Origin: Sphingobacterium daejeonense
Lineage (GTDB): Bacteria; Bacteroidota; Bacteroidia; Sphingobacteriales; Sphingobacteriaceae
Length of the DNA stretch: 64,000 nucleotides
NCBI RefSeq assembly: GCF_901472535.1
Contig: NZ_LR590470.1
Location: 2,108,001-2,172,000, forward strand
Direction of reading: 5' to 3'
Position 1 is the first letter of the stretch; every line of letters begins with the position of its first letter. The position numbers and the translations under genes are program-made. Positions 9,196 through 16,207 of this stretch are shown piece by piece. The notes beneath the pieces are model-generated. The model was not told where the DNA came from. It searched no databases and saw only the letters and a program-made list of their open reading frames with translations.

Positions 9196-9231
9196 CTATC
9201 TCACATCTCACATCGCAAATCTCATATCTAG
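9196..9231 (-). repeat. Heptamer tract, inverted arm
   Basis: CTATCTC, ACATCTC, ACATCGC, AAATCTC and ATATC: the reverse complement of the tract at 8806-8872. Together they can pair around the ~320-bp hairpin-bearing interior. Confidence 0.75.
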
Positions 9232-9264
9232 CTCCAAGCTGAGGGAACCGAAGCTGGAGCTCCA

Positions 9265-9825
9265 CTAAAACTCGCCTTGAACTTTGTAATAGTTGTCGCC
9301 CATAACTTTGACGTGTTGATTTTTTTCAACGAGGTAGAAGTTGTTTTTTTCGTAGACCAAGAACTCTGAAGTTTTATAAAGGGTGTTTCTAACTTCTTTT
9401 TCTACGGAGATCATTTTGGGTTGTCCTTGTTGATCGAGTTGAATTCTGACACATGAAAGGTCGAGTTCAGGATTGGTGAAGGTATATTGGATTACGGAGT
9501 CAGCAGAATCTACTTTGACAAAACCTGCATAGGCTGGTTTGTTGAGATCAATAGCCTTAAAGCTGGATAATTCTACTGCCCAATCTTTAATTTTCAGTTT
9601 TTTGGATTCTTCGTTTTCATCTTTTTTCACTGTTTTGTTCACGTCAGGATTCAGTGCTGCCAATGAGTCGATTTCTTTTTGAAAGAAGGAGGGAAGGTCG
9701 AATAGTTTTTCCTGATTTTCAATTTTCGCTTGTTGCTCCTTATTTCCGCAACTATAAAAAGCAGCAGTAATACAAATTACTGCTGCGATATTTTTGATTC
9801 TCTTAATATTAATATGCAAGGACAT
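9265..9825 (-). CDS. Predicted lipoprotein of unknown function
   Basis: A 186-residue lipoprotein: signal region IKNIAAVICITAAFYSC with the lipid-modified Cys near residue 26, then a charged Gln/Glu/Lys-rich linker and a compact beta-rich C-terminal half. No known domain is recognised. The start at 9825 overlaps the end of gpmI by 17 bp on the same strand, which suggests translational coupling with that glycolytic gene. Its far end faces the repeat block at 8.8-9.2 kb, and no terminator hairpin other than those repeats is seen behind it. Confidence 0.75.
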   Translation of the reverse strand: MSLHINIKRIKNIAAVICITAAFYSCGNKEQQAKIENQEKLFDLPSFFQKEIDSLAALNPDVNKTVKKDENEESKKLKIKDWAVELSSFKAIDLNKPAYAGFVKVDSADSVIQYTFTNPELDLSCVRIQLDQQGQPKMISVEKEVRNTLYKTSEFLVYEKNNFYLVEKNQHVKVMGDNYYKVQGEF

Positions 9826-11344
9826 TTCCAGTCATTTCTGAAGGTATTGGCAAGTTCAGCAATTGCAGTACCGTTGGAGCCACATCACCTAATTTACCAT
9901 CTTTAATATTTTTGTATTGGTTGTCAATCAAGATACAAGGCACTAAATTAGTAGTGTGTGCGGTATTGACTGATCCATCTTCATTGATCATAAATTCAGA
10001 GTTACCATGATCGGCAAGGATAATAAACGAATAGCCATTGTTGATTCCAGTTTCAACCACACGTTTTGTGCAATTATCTACTGTTTCCACAGCTTTGACT
10101 ACTGCTTCAAAAACTCCAGTATGGCCTACCATGTCTGGGTTGGCAAAATTTAAACAAATAAAATCCGGTTTATTTTCTTCCATATCCTTACAGATGGAGT
10201 CTGCTATGGTATTGGCACTCATTTCAGGTTGCAGATCATAAGTTGCAACTTTTGGAGAAGGGATCAATAATCTTCTTTCACCCTCAAATTGATCTTCGCG
10301 TCCTCCTGAGAAAAAGAATGTTACGTGAGGATACTTTTCAGTTTCAGCAATACGGACTTGAGTCTTATGCTGCAAGGATAAAGTTTCTCCCAATGTTTGG
10401 GTAAGATTGTCTTTATGAAAAATAACTTTGACATTTTTGAATGTTTCATCATAAGAAGTCATGGTTACATAATAAAGATTTAATGGTTGCATGTGATATT
10501 CAGGGAAAGCCTGTTGAGTTAGGGCAATTGTAATTTCCCTACCACGATCTGTTCTGAAATTATAACAGATTACCACATCACCATCTTTGATTGTTGCTTT
10601 AGGAAGCCCCTGTGAGTCAACCATAACTATTGGCTTTAAAAACTCATCAGTAATTCCTAAGCTATAAGATTGTTCGATGGATTCCGCAAGGTTTGTAGAA
10701 GGGATACCTATTCCTTTTGTCAATAGGTCATATGCCTCTTTTACGCGTTCCCAACGGTTATCGCGGTCCATTGCATAATATCTTCCGATTGCGGATGCTA
10801 TGGTCCCTACAGAATTTTCTAGAAAAGTCGTCAAGTCGTTAACATATCCAAAACCACCGTTAGGGTCTGTATCACGACCATCCAGGAAAGCATGGATAAA
10901 GACTTGTTCGTCAGTTAGGCTTGCATCTTTTGCGGCGTCGCAGAGAGCTTTAAGATGTTCGATATGTGCATGGACACCACCATCAGACAAAAGACCGATG
11001 AAGTGCACTTTTTTATTGTTTTGTTTGGCATAGGCGAATGCATCCTGAATGGTAGGGTCAGTTTTGAATACACCTTCTTGTGCGGCTTTATTGATACGAC
11101 CTAATTCTTGATATACGATTCTACCTGCACCGAGGTTCATGTGCCCGACTTCGGAGTTCCCCATTTGCCCTGCCGGTAAGCCAACAGCTTCACCTGAAGC
11201 TTCAAGTTTGGAGTTAGGGTAGGTTGCAAGAAGATAGTCTAAAAAGGGGGTGTTAGCAGCTATTACAGCGTTTGAATTATCATTTTTTCCGTAGCCTAAT
11301 CCATCCAAGATTAATAATGCTACTTTTTTATGTTCAGAACTCAT
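9809..11344 (-). CDS. gpmI: 2,3-bisphosphoglycerate-independent phosphoglycerate mutase
   Basis: Cytoplasmic glycolytic enzyme that interconverts 3- and 2-phosphoglycerate with two manganese ions. Visible motifs: LLILDGLGYG (metal Asp), QMGNSEVGHMNLGAGR (catalytic phosphoserine), HAFLDGRDTDP, GRYYAMDRDNRWER, and the C-terminal ADHGNSE metal site. Started at MSSEHKK (11344) the protein has 511 residues, the normal length. An in-frame ATG 31 codons further up is possible, but that stretch has no family counterpart, and a TATATTTG -7 box (minus strand, 11349-11356) lies just before 11344. It is followed by an overlapping lipoprotein gene. Confidence 0.95.
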   Translation of the reverse strand: MSSEHKKVALLILDGLGYGKNDNSNAVIAANTPFLDYLLATYPNSKLEASGEAVGLPAGQMGNSEVGHMNLGAGRIVYQELGRINKAAQEGVFKTDPTIQDAFAYAKQNNKKVHFIGLLSDGGVHAHIEHLKALCDAAKDASLTDEQVFIHAFLDGRDTDPNGGFGYVNDLTTFLENSVGTIASAIGRYYAMDRDNRWERVKEAYDLLTKGIGIPSTNLAESIEQSYSLGITDEFLKPIVMVDSQGLPKATIKDGDVVICYNFRTDRGREITIALTQQAFPEYHMQPLNLYYVTMTSYDETFKNVKVIFHKDNLTQTLGETLSLQHKTQVRIAETEKYPHVTFFFSGGREDQFEGERRLLIPSPKVATYDLQPEMSANTIADSICKDMEENKPDFICLNFANPDMVGHTGVFEAVVKAVETVDNCTKRVVETGINNGYSFIILADHGNSEFMINEDGSVNTAHTTNLVPCILIDNQYKNIKDGKLGDVAPTVLQLLNLPIPSEMTGNVLAY

Positions 11345-11534
11345 TACACAAATATACTTATTCTCCATTAGAAACACTAAAAAGAGAATTTGGTTGTATC
11401 GAAAAGCAACAAATTCGTTAATGACCAAAATAAACAAGGATTGGCATAATTTTCGCTGATTGTAGAGCGGAAAATGAATTTAATGTTAATTGGCGGAAAT
11501 TATTTATAATTCTGCTGTTAACACCCAAGCAATT

Positions 11535-11948
11535 ATGTTAAAAGTTATTCGTGATTTTGGTTTGATATTGAGACGGTTTGCATTTGCAATGCTGTTTTTG
11601 CCATTGGTTGCTTTCGCGAGCTTCCAAACGGATGTTGCTTTGGAATTGCTTGGAGCATTAAAAGCGAACAGCGCGAAAAATGTAGCAAATATGTTCGGTC
11701 AAAATGTTTCATTGTCCATAAAAAATGACTCCGGCTATTATTCGAAATTTCAGGCTGAAGTTATTTTAAGCGACTTCTTTAGAACTTCAAAAACTACAGA
11801 AGTCAAACAGGTACAACGCACTAACCGAAGTAACAATAGTTTTTATATTGTTTACCAGATTAAGACCAATCAAGGTTCATATCGTGTATTTGTGAAGTTT
11901 AACCAAACAGGTGGCGAAGCACAAATAAATGAACTGCGAATTGAATAA
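11535..11948 (+). CDS. DUF4783 protein
   Basis: A 137-residue exported protein: signal peptide through FLPLVAFASF, then a small NTF2-like alpha+beta domain (LLGALKANSAKNVANMFGQNVSLSI, later YYSKFQAEVILSDFF and YRVFVKFNQTGG). It matches DUF4783, a small periplasmic family of unknown function regularly found just upstream of nadC in Bacteroidota, as it is here. An in-frame ATG at 11490 exists, but it would put 15 residues before the signal peptide, so 11535 is chosen. Divergent from gpmI. Confidence 0.85.
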   Translation: MLKVIRDFGLILRRFAFAMLFLPLVAFASFQTDVALELLGALKANSAKNVANMFGQNVSLSIKNDSGYYSKFQAEVILSDFFRTSKTTEVKQVQRTNRSNNSFYIVYQIKTNQGSYRVFVKFNQTGGEAQINELRIE

Positions 11949-12023
11949 AGTTTTTAATTTTTCTTATTTAAGTTTTCAAATAAATATATTTTTATTCATC
12001 TTCGCTTAATTTTAATTTGCTAA

Positions 12024-12881
12024 ATGGAGAGAGAATTCAAAGATAAACTGGTACATTTTGTTCAAGAAGCCCTTGTAGAAGATGTAGGAGCAGGGGATTA
12101 TACCTCATTATCTACGATAAAAGAAGAACAATTAGGAGAGGCTCAATTATTAGTTAAAGAAGAAGGTATCTTGGCGGGTGTTGAAGTTGCCAAAGAAATT
12201 TTTTCTCAGATTGATCCCGAATTAGAATTTGACCAATTAATTACGGACGGCAGCTCCGTTAAATATGGTGATAATGCTTTTAAGATTAAAGGCAAGATTC
12301 ATACGATCTTAAAGGGTGAGCGATTGGTTCTGAATATCATGCAAAGGATGTCAGGAATCGCAACTCAAACAGCAAAATATGTTCAAGCAATTTCTGGCAC
12401 TAAAGCAAAAGTCTTAGATACCAGGAAAACGACTCCATTATTGCGTTATTTGGAAAAAAAGGCTGTAGAAATTGGAGGTGGAGCGAACCATCGCTTTGGT
12501 TTGTATGACATGATTTTGATCAAAGATAACCATGTGGATTATGCAGGAGGGATTTCCGCTGCTGTAAATGCCGCATTTGCCTATAAAAAAGAAAAACAAT
12601 TGGATATAGCGATAGAAGTGGAGGTTAGAAACTTTGAAGAGTTAAACGAAGTTTTGAGTCTAGATGCTGTTGATCGCGTAATGTTTGACAACTTTAGTCC
12701 TGAACAAGTTAAAGAAGCTGTTGATTTGGTGGCTGGAAGATTAGTGACCGAAGCATCAGGTGGAATAACCTTGGCAACCATTGCTGACTATGCGAAACAA
12801 GGAGTTGATTATATTTCTGTAGGTGCACTAACTCATTCGGTTAAAAGTCTGGACTTGAGCTTGAAAGCAAAACTTATTTAG
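12024..12881 (+). CDS. nadC: Nicotinate-nucleotide diphosphorylase (quinolinate phosphoribosyltransferase)
   Basis: A 285-residue cytoplasmic enzyme of de novo NAD synthesis that makes nicotinate mononucleotide from quinolinate and PRPP with loss of CO2. Characteristic pieces: EDVGAGDYTSLSTI near the N-terminus, LNIMQRMSGIATQT, LDTRKTTPLLRYLEKKAVEIGG (phosphate and quinolinate-binding Arg/Lys/His region), and the C-terminal EASGGITLATIADYAKQGVDYISVGALTHS. Length is typical. The plsY gene starts 13 bp behind it, so they are likely one operon. Confidence 0.95.
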   Translation: MEREFKDKLVHFVQEALVEDVGAGDYTSLSTIKEEQLGEAQLLVKEEGILAGVEVAKEIFSQIDPELEFDQLITDGSSVKYGDNAFKIKGKIHTILKGERLVLNIMQRMSGIATQTAKYVQAISGTKAKVLDTRKTTPLLRYLEKKAVEIGGGANHRFGLYDMILIKDNHVDYAGGISAAVNAAFAYKKEKQLDIAIEVEVRNFEELNEVLSLDAVDRVMFDNFSPEQVKEAVDLVAGRLVTEASGGITLATIADYAKQGVDYISVGALTHSVKSLDLSLKAKLI

Positions 12882-12894
12882 TAAATTGCTGTAG

Positions 12895-13545
12895 ATGATA
12901 TCAATATATCTAGTAGGAATAGTCATATTAGCATATCTTTTCGGTTCAATCCCTACTGCGGTTTGGTTTGGGCAGGCATTTTATGGTGTAGATGTTCGTG
13001 AATATGGAAGTGGAAATGCCGGTGCCACCAATACTTTTAGAGTATTAGGGAAAAAAGCAGGATCCATTGTAATGTTCGTCGATATCCTTAAGGGATGGAC
13101 AGCGACTAATCTACCATATTTATTGGATAGTTCAATTGTTGGGAACCATGATGGACCCCAATTTGTAAATGTTCAGCTTGCATTGGGTGTTATTGCTGTA
13201 TTAGGCCATTTATTCCCGATTTTTGCAGGATTTAGAGGTGGAAAAGGCGTGGCTACTTTGTTTGGGATGGTTCTCGCTATCCATTGGCCAGCTGCCCTTA
13301 TCTGTGTATCAGTCTTCTTACTTGTCCTTTTGATAACCCATTATGTTTCTCTAAGTTCTATTATGGCAGGTTTTGCTTTTCCATTTTCGGTGGCTTTTAT
13401 TTTCAAGACAACCGTACCATCTATTCTATTATATGGAATTGCGATATGTGCCTTAATTCTTGTTACTCACCAAAAAAATATAGAACGACTGCTCAAAGGG
13501 AAAGAATCCAAAATATATTTATTCAAGAAAAAATCTAAGGATTAA
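12895..13545 (+). CDS. plsY: Glycerol-3-phosphate acyltransferase PlsY
   Basis: A 216-residue inner-membrane enzyme with about five hydrophobic helices. It transfers the acyl group from acyl-phosphate to glycerol-3-phosphate, the first step of phospholipid synthesis. The three conserved PlsY loops are visible: GSIPTAVWFG near the start, GSGNAGATNTFRVLGKKAG, and GFRGGKGVATLFG. It follows nadC by 13 bp, and a Lys-rich tail closes the protein. An M48 protease gene starts 75 bp later. Confidence 0.95.
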   Translation: MISIYLVGIVILAYLFGSIPTAVWFGQAFYGVDVREYGSGNAGATNTFRVLGKKAGSIVMFVDILKGWTATNLPYLLDSSIVGNHDGPQFVNVQLALGVIAVLGHLFPIFAGFRGGKGVATLFGMVLAIHWPAALICVSVFLLVLLITHYVSLSSIMAGFAFPFSVAFIFKTTVPSILLYGIAICALILVTHQKNIERLLKGKESKIYLFKKKSKD

Positions 13546-13620
13546 ACTTTTGGGTACAAGTTTTGTTTAATACTTCGAGATGTTAAAAATGTATTAGATA
13601 AACTAAATCAAATAAAACTT

Positions 13621-14421
13621 ATGAAACGAATTACAAAATATGCTGCCATGATGCTTTTAGGAGCTACTTTGGTAGGTTGCGCTACTTCCGCAATCACTGG
13701 ACGTAGGTACTTAAAATTAGTTGATTCCAAGACCATAAACGATCAAGCCGCTTTGGCTTATAAGGACTTTTTGAGTAAAAACAGCTCTAAAGTTGAAACA
13801 GGATCTGCAGCAGCAACGCAGGTAAAAAGAGTAGGTAATAGAATTGCTCAAGCAACAAATGAATACTTAAGGCAGATTGGGGCTGCTGATAAATTCAATT
13901 TCAACTGGGAATTCAATCTTATCGAAAGTGACCAAGTAAATGCTTGGTGTATGCCAGGTGGTAAAGTAGCAGTGTATACTGGTATTTTGCCAGTAGCAAA
14001 AAATGATGCCGGATTAGCAACAGTTATGGGACACGAAATTGCACACGCAATCGAAGAACATTCAGTTTCTCAAGTATCGAATGCTATGGCTGCTCAATTG
14101 GGTGCGCAATTATTAAATGCTGCTGGAACAATCAGTAACAGTAGATATACAGGTATTATCAACCAAGTGTATGGAATTGGTTACCAAGTAGGATCATTGA
14201 AATTCTCACGTAACGATGAGTTGGCTGCAGATAGAGCAGGACTAATCTTGATGGCAATGGCAGGTTATAACCCTGAAGAAGCTGTCGGTTTCTGGGAAAG
14301 AATGTCGCAAGGTAAAAAAGGTAGCACTCCTGAATTCTTAAGCACTCACCCAAGCGATGCAAGACGTATCAGCCAATTGCAGGCAATGATACCGGAAGCA
14401 ATGAAGTATTATAAGAAGTAA
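13621..14421 (+). CDS. M48 family metallopeptidase, lipoprotein
   Basis: A 266-residue zinc protease with a lipobox (LVGC, residue about 20), so it is anchored in the envelope. The zinc site HEIAH is at residues 138-142 and the third ligand is Glu200 in RNDELAADRAG. The family includes BepA/LoiP-type proteases that watch over outer-membrane protein assembly; a role in periplasmic quality control is an inference. A C-terminal segment STHPSDARRISQLQ is conserved in the family. Directly downstream the large repeat region 14433-15235 begins. Confidence 0.9.
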   Translation: MKRITKYAAMMLLGATLVGCATSAITGRRYLKLVDSKTINDQAALAYKDFLSKNSSKVETGSAAATQVKRVGNRIAQATNEYLRQIGAADKFNFNWEFNLIESDQVNAWCMPGGKVAVYTGILPVAKNDAGLATVMGHEIAHAIEEHSVSQVSNAMAAQLGAQLLNAAGTISNSRYTGIINQVYGIGYQVGSLKFSRNDELAADRAGLILMAMAGYNPEEAVGFWERMSQGKKGSTPEFLSTHPSDARRISQLQAMIPEAMKYYKK

Positions 14422-14432
14422 GAACGAAGCTT

Positions 14433-14465
14433 TAGACATAAGACACAAGACATAAGACATTAGAC
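14433..14465 (+). repeat. 33-bp heptamer tract, copy 2
   Basis: TAGACAT, AAGACAC, AAGACAT, AAGACAT, TAGAC. It opens the first unit of a tandemly duplicated module and is the forward counterpart of the inverted tract at 15203-15235. Confidence 0.85.
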
Positions 14466-14480
14466 TTTTTGTCTTGGTAT

Positions 14481-14524
14481 AAATGAAATTGCCGGCTAGG
14501 ATAACCTAGCCGGCAATTTCATTT
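14481..14524 (+). repeat. Perfect 20-bp inverted repeat with 4-nt loop
   Basis: Arm AAATGAAATTGCCGGCTAGG (14481-14500), loop ATAA, then its exact reverse complement (14505-14524). It is not followed by a T-run, so it is not a plain terminator in this copy. The related hairpin in unit 2 (14837-14860) has lost its outer arm. Confidence 0.9.
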
Positions 14525-14570
14525 GTTAGCATTATTGCGGAAACAGGTCGTGAAGGGGGTCGAAGTGGGT

Positions 14571-14650
14571 AAGGAAGGTGGTAACGAAGACAATCACGAA
14601 GGTGGTCAAGAAGCCTGTCAAGAAGGCAATCACGAAGCCAGTTCCGAAGC
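14571..14650 (+). repeat. 12-bp imperfect tandem repeat (about 6.7 units)
   Basis: Units AAGGAAGGTGGT, AACGAAGACAAT, CACGAAGGTGGT, CAAGAAGCCTGT, CAAGAAGGCAAT and CACGAAGCCAGT share a GAAG core at a strict 12-bp period. The second module unit holds only about three such repeats (around 14921-14950). Confidence 0.8.
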
Positions 14651-14691
14651 AGTGGTCGGTGTGCCTAAGCCGTGGTCGGTGTGACGAAGCC

Positions 14692-14715
14692 GTGGTCGGT
14701 GTCCCCACCGACCAC
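14692..14715 (+). repeat. Hairpin GTGGTCGGTG-TCCC-CACCGACCAC, copy 1
   Basis: Perfect 10-bp stem with a TCCC loop and a following run of six T, so it could also act as a terminator. Two extra left arms (GTGGTCGGTG at 14652 and 14672) precede it as 20-bp direct repeats. Confidence 0.85.
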
Positions 14716-14742
14716 TTTTTTGACAATTAGCTGGCGGCAATG

Positions 14743-14766
14743 ATGGTTGGTGGAGACACCAACCAT
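14743..14766 (+). repeat. Hairpin ATGGTTGGTG-GAGA-CACCAACCAT, copy 3
   Basis: Same perfect hairpin as at 8980 and 9078, at the end of module unit 1. Confidence 0.85.
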
Positions 14767-14778
14767 GGCGGCAAAGCT

Positions 14779-14811
14779 TAGACATAAGACACAAGACATA
14801 AGACATTAGAC
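14779..14811 (+). repeat. 33-bp heptamer tract, copy 3
   Basis: Same units as the tract at 14433; opens module unit 2. Confidence 0.85.
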
Positions 14812-14836
14812 TTTTTGTCTTGGTATAAATGAAATT

Positions 14837-14866
14837 GCCGGCTAGCATAACCTAGCCGGCTTTTTT
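14837..14866 (+). terminator. GCCGGCTAG hairpin with T-run
   Basis: GCCGGCTAG (14837-14845) pairs with CTAGCCGGC (14852-14860) around CATAAC, then six T. Intrinsic terminator shape on the plus strand; it would end any read-through from the M48 protease gene. Confidence 0.7.
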
Positions 14867-14969
14867 ATTTGTTAGCATCATAGCCGAAACAGGTCGTGAG
14901 GAGGTCGAAGTGGGTAAGGAAGGCAAATCACGAAGCCGGTCACGACGCCGTGGTCGGTGTGACTAAGCC

Positions 14970-14993
14970 GTGGTCGGTGTCCCCACCGACCAC
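14970..14993 (+). repeat. Hairpin GTGGTCGGTG-TCCC-CACCGACCAC, copy 2
   Basis: Identical to 14692-14715, also followed by T residues; preceded by one extra left arm at 14950. Confidence 0.85.
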
Positions 14994-15020
14994 TTTTTTG
15001 ACAATTAGCTGGCGACAATG

Positions 15021-15044
15021 ATGGTTGGTGGAGACACCAACCAT
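15021..15044 (+). repeat. Hairpin ATGGTTGGTG-GAGA-CACCAACCAT, copy 4
   Basis: Same perfect hairpin at the end of module unit 2. It runs on into two further partial copies (GGAGACACCAACCATGGCGG near 15078-15097), which give an 8-residue periodic open frame that is not considered a gene. Confidence 0.8.
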
Positions 15045-15128
15045 GGCAGCTGTGGGGACAACAACAATGGAGGGAGTGGAGACACCAACCATGGCGGCTG
15101 TGGGGACATCAACCAGTCCGGCAATAGT

Positions 15129-15152
15129 GTTTGTTTGTTTGTTTGTTTGTTT
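15129..15152 (+). repeat. GTTT microsatellite, six units
   Basis: Six perfect GTTT units. Likely to vary in copy number; lies between the last hairpin and the inverted heptamer tract. Confidence 0.9.
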
Positions 15153-15202
15153 GGTTAGTCCACCATCCATGCTAGCAGGCTATGAAAAGCACCATACCAA
15201 TT

Positions 15203-15235
15203 CTTATGTCTAATGTCTATTGTCTAATGTCTATA
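15203..15235 (-). repeat. 33-bp heptamer tract, inverted copy closing the 14.4-15.2 kb block
   Basis: Reverse complement reads TAGACAT, TAGACAA, TAGACAT, TAGACAT, AAG. It is in inverted orientation to the tracts at 14433 and 14779 and marks the end of the block, about 90 bp before the ABC ATPase start. Confidence 0.85.
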
Positions 15236-15322
15236 ACCTATTTTAAATAATTTTCAATCTTTTCTGTTACATTTTTTAAGTTTAAGCTACTAATTATATA
15301 ACTAACAAAAAACGAAATTTCT

Positions 15323-16207
15323 ATGGAACTTAAGATTCAGAATTTAACGAAGACATATAACAACGGAGTCAAGGCTTTGGATGATGTAAACTTGGAGATT
15401 GGTCCGGGTATGTTTGGTTTACTGGGGCCTAATGGTGCTGGAAAATCATCATTGATGCGTACCATTGCAACTTTGCAAAGCCCTGACAGCGGTAGCATTC
15501 AATTTGGTGACATAGATGTGCTAAATGATAACAATGCCTTGAGAAGGGTATTGGGATATTTGCCGCAAGAATTTGGTGTTTATCCTAATCTGAGTGCTGA
15601 GGAATTGTTGAATTACTTTGCTGATTTGAAAGGAATCAGTAATAGAAAAGATAGAAACAAGATTGTTGAAAGTGTCCTTCAGATCACTAACCTTTATGAT
15701 TTCAGAAATAAAAGTGTAAGCGGTTATTCAGGCGGTATGAAGCAACGGTTTGGTATTGCGCAGATGTTACTGAATGATCCAAAACTAATTATTGTCGATG
15801 AACCTACTGCTGGTTTGGACCCTGCAGAAAGACATCGATTTTTGAATGTTCTAAGAGAGATTGGTGCTCAACATACCGTTATTTTTTCTACGCACATTGT
15901 TGATGACGTGCGCGAACTGTGCCATGAGCTGGCTATTATGAATGGCGGAAAGGTACTTTTCCGTGGAAGCACTCAACAAGGGACCGATTCTCTCAACGGG
16001 AAAATATGGAAAAAGAAAATTGACAGGGCAGACTTTGATGCTGAAAATCTAAAATATAATATTATCTCCTCCAATTATAACCAGGACAACAGCTTGAATA
16101 TTCGGGTATACCATGATACCTTACCTGATGAATCATTTAGTCCGGCAACTCCAATTTTGGAGGATGTTTATTTTGTTACCCTTAAAAGTGATAAAGTAAA
16201 TGTTTAG
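15323..16207 (+). CDS. ABC transporter ATP-binding protein
   Basis: A 294-residue nucleotide-binding subunit. Walker A GPNGAGKS is at residues 35-42, the Q-loop near LPQEFG, the signature SGGMKQRFG from residue 136, Walker B LIIVDEPTAGLDP from residue 155 and the switch His in STHIVDD. The set is of the drug/sodium-export DRA type that pairs with ABC-2 permeases. Its stop overlaps the start of the permease-peptidase gene by 8 bp, so the two are translated together and form one transporter. The substrate is unknown. Confidence 0.9.
   Translation: MELKIQNLTKTYNNGVKALDDVNLEIGPGMFGLLGPNGAGKSSLMRTIATLQSPDSGSIQFGDIDVLNDNNALRRVLGYLPQEFGVYPNLSAEELLNYFADLKGISNRKDRNKIVESVLQITNLYDFRNKSVSGYSGGMKQRFGIAQMLLNDPKLIIVDEPTAGLDPAERHRFLNVLREIGAQHTVIFSTHIVDDVRELCHELAIMNGGKVLFRGSTQQGTDSLNGKIWKKKIDRADFDAENLKYNIISSNYNQDNSLNIRVYHDTLPDESFSPATPILEDVYFVTLKSDKVNV

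Larger units (their letters stand above)
14433..15045 (+). repeat. Diverged tandem duplication of a repeat module (units 14433-14778 and 14779-15045)
   Basis: Both units read in the same order: heptamer tract, GACTTTTTGTCTTGG, GCCGGCTAG hairpin, an ATTTGTTAGCAT segment, a GAAG-rich stretch, 20-bp GTGGTCGGTG repeats, a TCCC-loop hairpin, and the GAGA-loop hairpin. Unit 1 is about 345 bp and unit 2 about 265 bp; the difference is mostly loss or gain of the short internal tandem repeats. No credible gene lies in it, although repeat-derived open frames exist on both strands. Confidence 0.8.

Noticed and set aside
8907..9242. Open frame of 111 codons across the hairpin block
   Set aside because: It reads through duplicated hairpins, has no start signal and the same words occur in other frames elsewhere; repeat-derived.
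14532..14726. Minus-strand open frame with hydrophobic 4-residue repeats
   Set aside because: The period is the 12-bp tandem repeat seen in the DNA; the second module copy does not keep the frame.
15025..15213. Open frame with an 8-residue periodic sequence (VETPTMAAVG words)
   Set aside because: Produced by partial hairpin copies and the GTTT microsatellite; no conservation between module copies.
14422..15322. Retron or other reverse-transcribed element
   Set aside because: Repeated stems are present, but there is no reverse transcriptase gene nearby and no msr/msd layout.
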